DNA of 7,418 bases. Origin: Alphaproteobacteria bacterium. Its GTDB lineage: Bacteria; Pseudomonadota; Alphaproteobacteria; Micavibrionales; Micavibrionaceae. Every line of letters begins with the position of its first letter. Within the stretch, counting starts at the first letter, position 1. Of this stretch, positions 6,381 to 7,418 are shown one piece after another. The notes beneath the pieces are model-generated. The model was not told where the DNA came from. It was given only the letters and a program-made list of their open reading frames with translations, and searched no databases. Location: the NCBI GenBank assembly GCA_030639165.1, contig DAOWDF010000257.1, positions 1 to 7,418 on the forward strand, read 5' to 3'. The translations under genes were made by a program, and so were the position numbers.

Positions 6381-6905
6381 ATGGCACATAATACAGCCGC
6401 ACTTACTGGAGTTGAACGTAATTTTTCTGATAATTCTTTTATCATAAGCATGACAGATACAAAGGGGGTTCTGACCTATGTAAATGACATATTCCTTGAG
6501 ATATCAGATTACATAGAAGATGACGTAGTAGGACAGCAGCATAACGTTCTTCGCCACCCTGATATGCCTCGTTGTATATTTAATTACCTTTGGAAGACAA
6601 TACCTTCAGGAGAAGAGCTGTTGTCATACGTTGTCAATAAGACAAAACATGGTGATCATTACTGGGTATTTGCCCATGTAACGGCAACATATGATAGCAA
6701 TGGAAACCACATCGGCTACCTTTCCAGCAGGCGCACCGCCACCCAAAGTGCTTTAGATGTTATAATCCCACTCTATAAGCAATTAAAGGCAGAGGAAGAT
6801 AAGCACTCTAGCAAAAAAGATGGCATGGAAGCTGGACTAAACATGCTACTCGGAATACTTAGCGATAAAGGTGTTTCTTACAGTGAGTTTATCTTAAGTA
6901 TCTAA
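6381..6905 (+). CDS. Stand-alone Aer-type PAS domain protein, probable redox/aerotaxis sensor partner of the upstream receptor
   Basis: A 174-residue soluble protein with no membrane helix. Residues 10-120 form one PAS domain of the Aer type, a fold that in E. coli Aer binds FAD and reports redox state. Landmarks: 'SMTDTKGVLTYVNDIF' (23-38), 'GQQHNVLRHPDMP' (51-63) with R58, H59 and D61 matching the Arg-His-Asp needed for flavin binding in Aer, W71, 'HGDHYWVFAHV' (90-100) and 'GYLSSRR' (112-118). 'PLYKQL' (130-135) also matches the segment after PAS in Aer. Where Aer continues into membrane, HAMP and signalling domains, this protein ends after about 40 more residues (GLNMLLGIL, then GVSYSEFILSI), so it looks complete rather than truncated. 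Difference from Aer: the Trp of the 'EPWSG' turn is Leu80, and the following K-N-R is V-N-K, so cofactor binding is likely but not assured. It follows the receptor by 12 bp in the same operon. Acting on that receptor or its array is an inference. Confidence 0.9.
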   Translation: MAHNTAALTGVERNFSDNSFIISMTDTKGVLTYVNDIFLEISDYIEDDVVGQQHNVLRHPDMPRCIFNYLWKTIPSGEELLSYVVNKTKHGDHYWVFAHVTATYDSNGNHIGYLSSRRTATQSALDVIIPLYKQLKAEEDKHSSKKDGMEAGLNMLLGILSDKGVSYSEFILSI

Positions 6906-7295
6906 ATAATATTTGCAGCGCTTAGGTCATTCGCTAATCTATTTAAAGTATATATCTATTTGTATATTGCCTGCTTGGGGTGGGGTAAATCCCAAACAAG
7001 CCCTGCTATCTCTGATGATTTTAATGATCTTAGTAATATAAAGCTTGGCGCTGCACTAGCTGGAAGCAACAACTATAACGATAGATAAGCTAAAACGGCG
7101 CTATCATAAACGTGGCGCCTACCACTCCTCAATACAACGCTATTTACAATCAGAATGAATAAAAATTATTGATATACATTTTATTTCAAAGTGTTACCAA
7201 TGCTACAAAAGCAAAATACAAACACTTCGACTCTAAGCGTCATATCTTATCTAAAACACAATAAATCAAACTACAATTATAGCTATATAGTTGCC
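6906..7295. other. Gene-poor stretch between the chemotaxis operon and the right-edge gene
   Basis: No confident gene is visible. A frame continuing directly after the PAS stop stays open for 60 codons (6906-7085, stop 7086-7088) but has no start with a ribosome site. Two inverted repeats occur: GCTTGGG (6973-6979) against CCCAA plus CAAGC (6991-7001), an imperfect hairpin; and GGCGC (7097-7101) against GCGCC (7115-7119), extended by wobble pairs to 8 bp with a 7-nt loop. Neither has a T-run, so the terminator of the chemotaxis operon is not pinned down. The part from about 7121 on is very A+T-rich. A plus-strand frame at 7191-7394 was judged spurious. Confidence 0.4.
7269..7292 (-). terminator. 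Possible weak terminator of the right-edge gene
   Basis: On the minus strand, four bases after the TAA stop, AACTATA (7292-7286) pairs with TGTAGTT (7275-7269), including one wobble, around a 10-nt loop. A T-rich run (TGATTTATTGTGTTTT) follows. The stem is A/T-rich and therefore weak, but position and orientation fit. Confidence 0.25.
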
Positions 7296-7418
7296 TTATT
7301 CAATATTCGCATGTTTCACATAAGATGGATATATCTCGACCTTACAATACACCTCACGTGCGATAAATGCTCTACACCGGTCATATGCTTCTGATATCTC
7401 ATTATCCTGTAGCCCTAC
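7296..7418 (-). CDS. C-terminal 40 residues of an unidentified protein, 5' part beyond window
   Basis: Read from the right edge leftward, 40 sense codons precede TAA at 7298-7296. The peptide is balanced in charge and looks protein-like: it includes 'DNEISEAYDRCRAFIARE' and 'KVEIYPSYVKHANIE'. The opposite-strand frame over the same bases is rich in Asn, Ile and Cys in a way typical of noise. I do not recognise the family. The fragment has an amphipathic helix followed by a probable strand, two cysteines and no membrane segment. It would converge with the chemotaxis operon. The call rests on amino-acid composition, an open frame to the edge and a possible terminator just after the stop; a chance open frame of 40 codons cannot be excluded. 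Confidence 0.5.
   Translation of the reverse strand, partial: VGLQDNEISEAYDRCRAFIAREVYCKVEIYPSYVKHANIE

Noticed and set aside
4385..6451. Several minus-strand frames of 61-100 codons
   Set aside because: All are antisense shadows of the chemoreceptor and PAS genes; none has a recognisable domain.
7191..7394. Plus-strand 67-codon frame starting at GTG
   Set aside because: No ribosome site, noise-like Asn/Ile/Cys-rich peptide, and overlaps the more protein-like minus-strand frame at the right edge.
1..7418. CRISPR array, insertion sequence or toxin-antitoxin system
   Set aside because: No regularly spaced repeats, no transposase-like frame with terminal repeats, and no paired small genes were found.

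Overview
The window looks like chromosomal DNA from a free-living, motile, fairly A+T-rich alphaproteobacterium. UvrC has the N-terminal wording of alphaproteobacterial UvrCs (LYVGKAKSLKSRVASYT, LLRDDKSFPYI). The bactofilin core, the receptor's 'EYYRKM..KGFRGSYF' segment after HAMP and the stand-alone Aer-type PAS protein also fit that class. This is family resemblance read by eye, so no genus is proposed.

Layout, left to right. Positions 1-856 (minus) hold a bactofilin gene whose 3' end is cut by the window edge. A 213-bp gap with a TATAAT box separates it from uvrC at 1070-2908 (minus), a complete nucleotide-excision-repair endonuclease gene that probably starts at TTG. Between uvrC and the next gene lies a divergent promoter region. 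Positions 3078-3740 (plus) hold a 220-residue pentapeptide-repeat protein in visibly A+T-richer DNA, followed by two inverted repeats. Positions 3948-4033 hold a tRNA-Leu(UAA) with encoded CCA. Positions 4236-6368 (plus) hold a methyl-accepting chemotaxis protein with a periplasmic nitrate/nitrite-type (NIT) sensor. Only 12 bp later, positions 6381-6905 hold a small soluble PAS protein closely resembling the N-terminal sensor of the aerotaxis receptor Aer. The next 390 bp have no confident gene. At the right edge (7296-7418, minus) the last 40 codons of an unrecognised gene enter the window.

How the genes may work together. The most informative unit is the two-gene chemotaxis operon. The membrane receptor has an extracytoplasmic NIT sensor and a signalling hairpin but no PAS domain. 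Its partner is an Aer-like PAS domain with no membrane anchor and no signalling domain. Together they carry the parts of a redox/energy-taxis receptor, split over two polypeptides, plus a second input. That they signal jointly is an inference from operon structure and domain content. The other genes (cell-shape scaffold, DNA repair, tRNA, pentapeptide protein) show no functional link to one another beyond adjacency.
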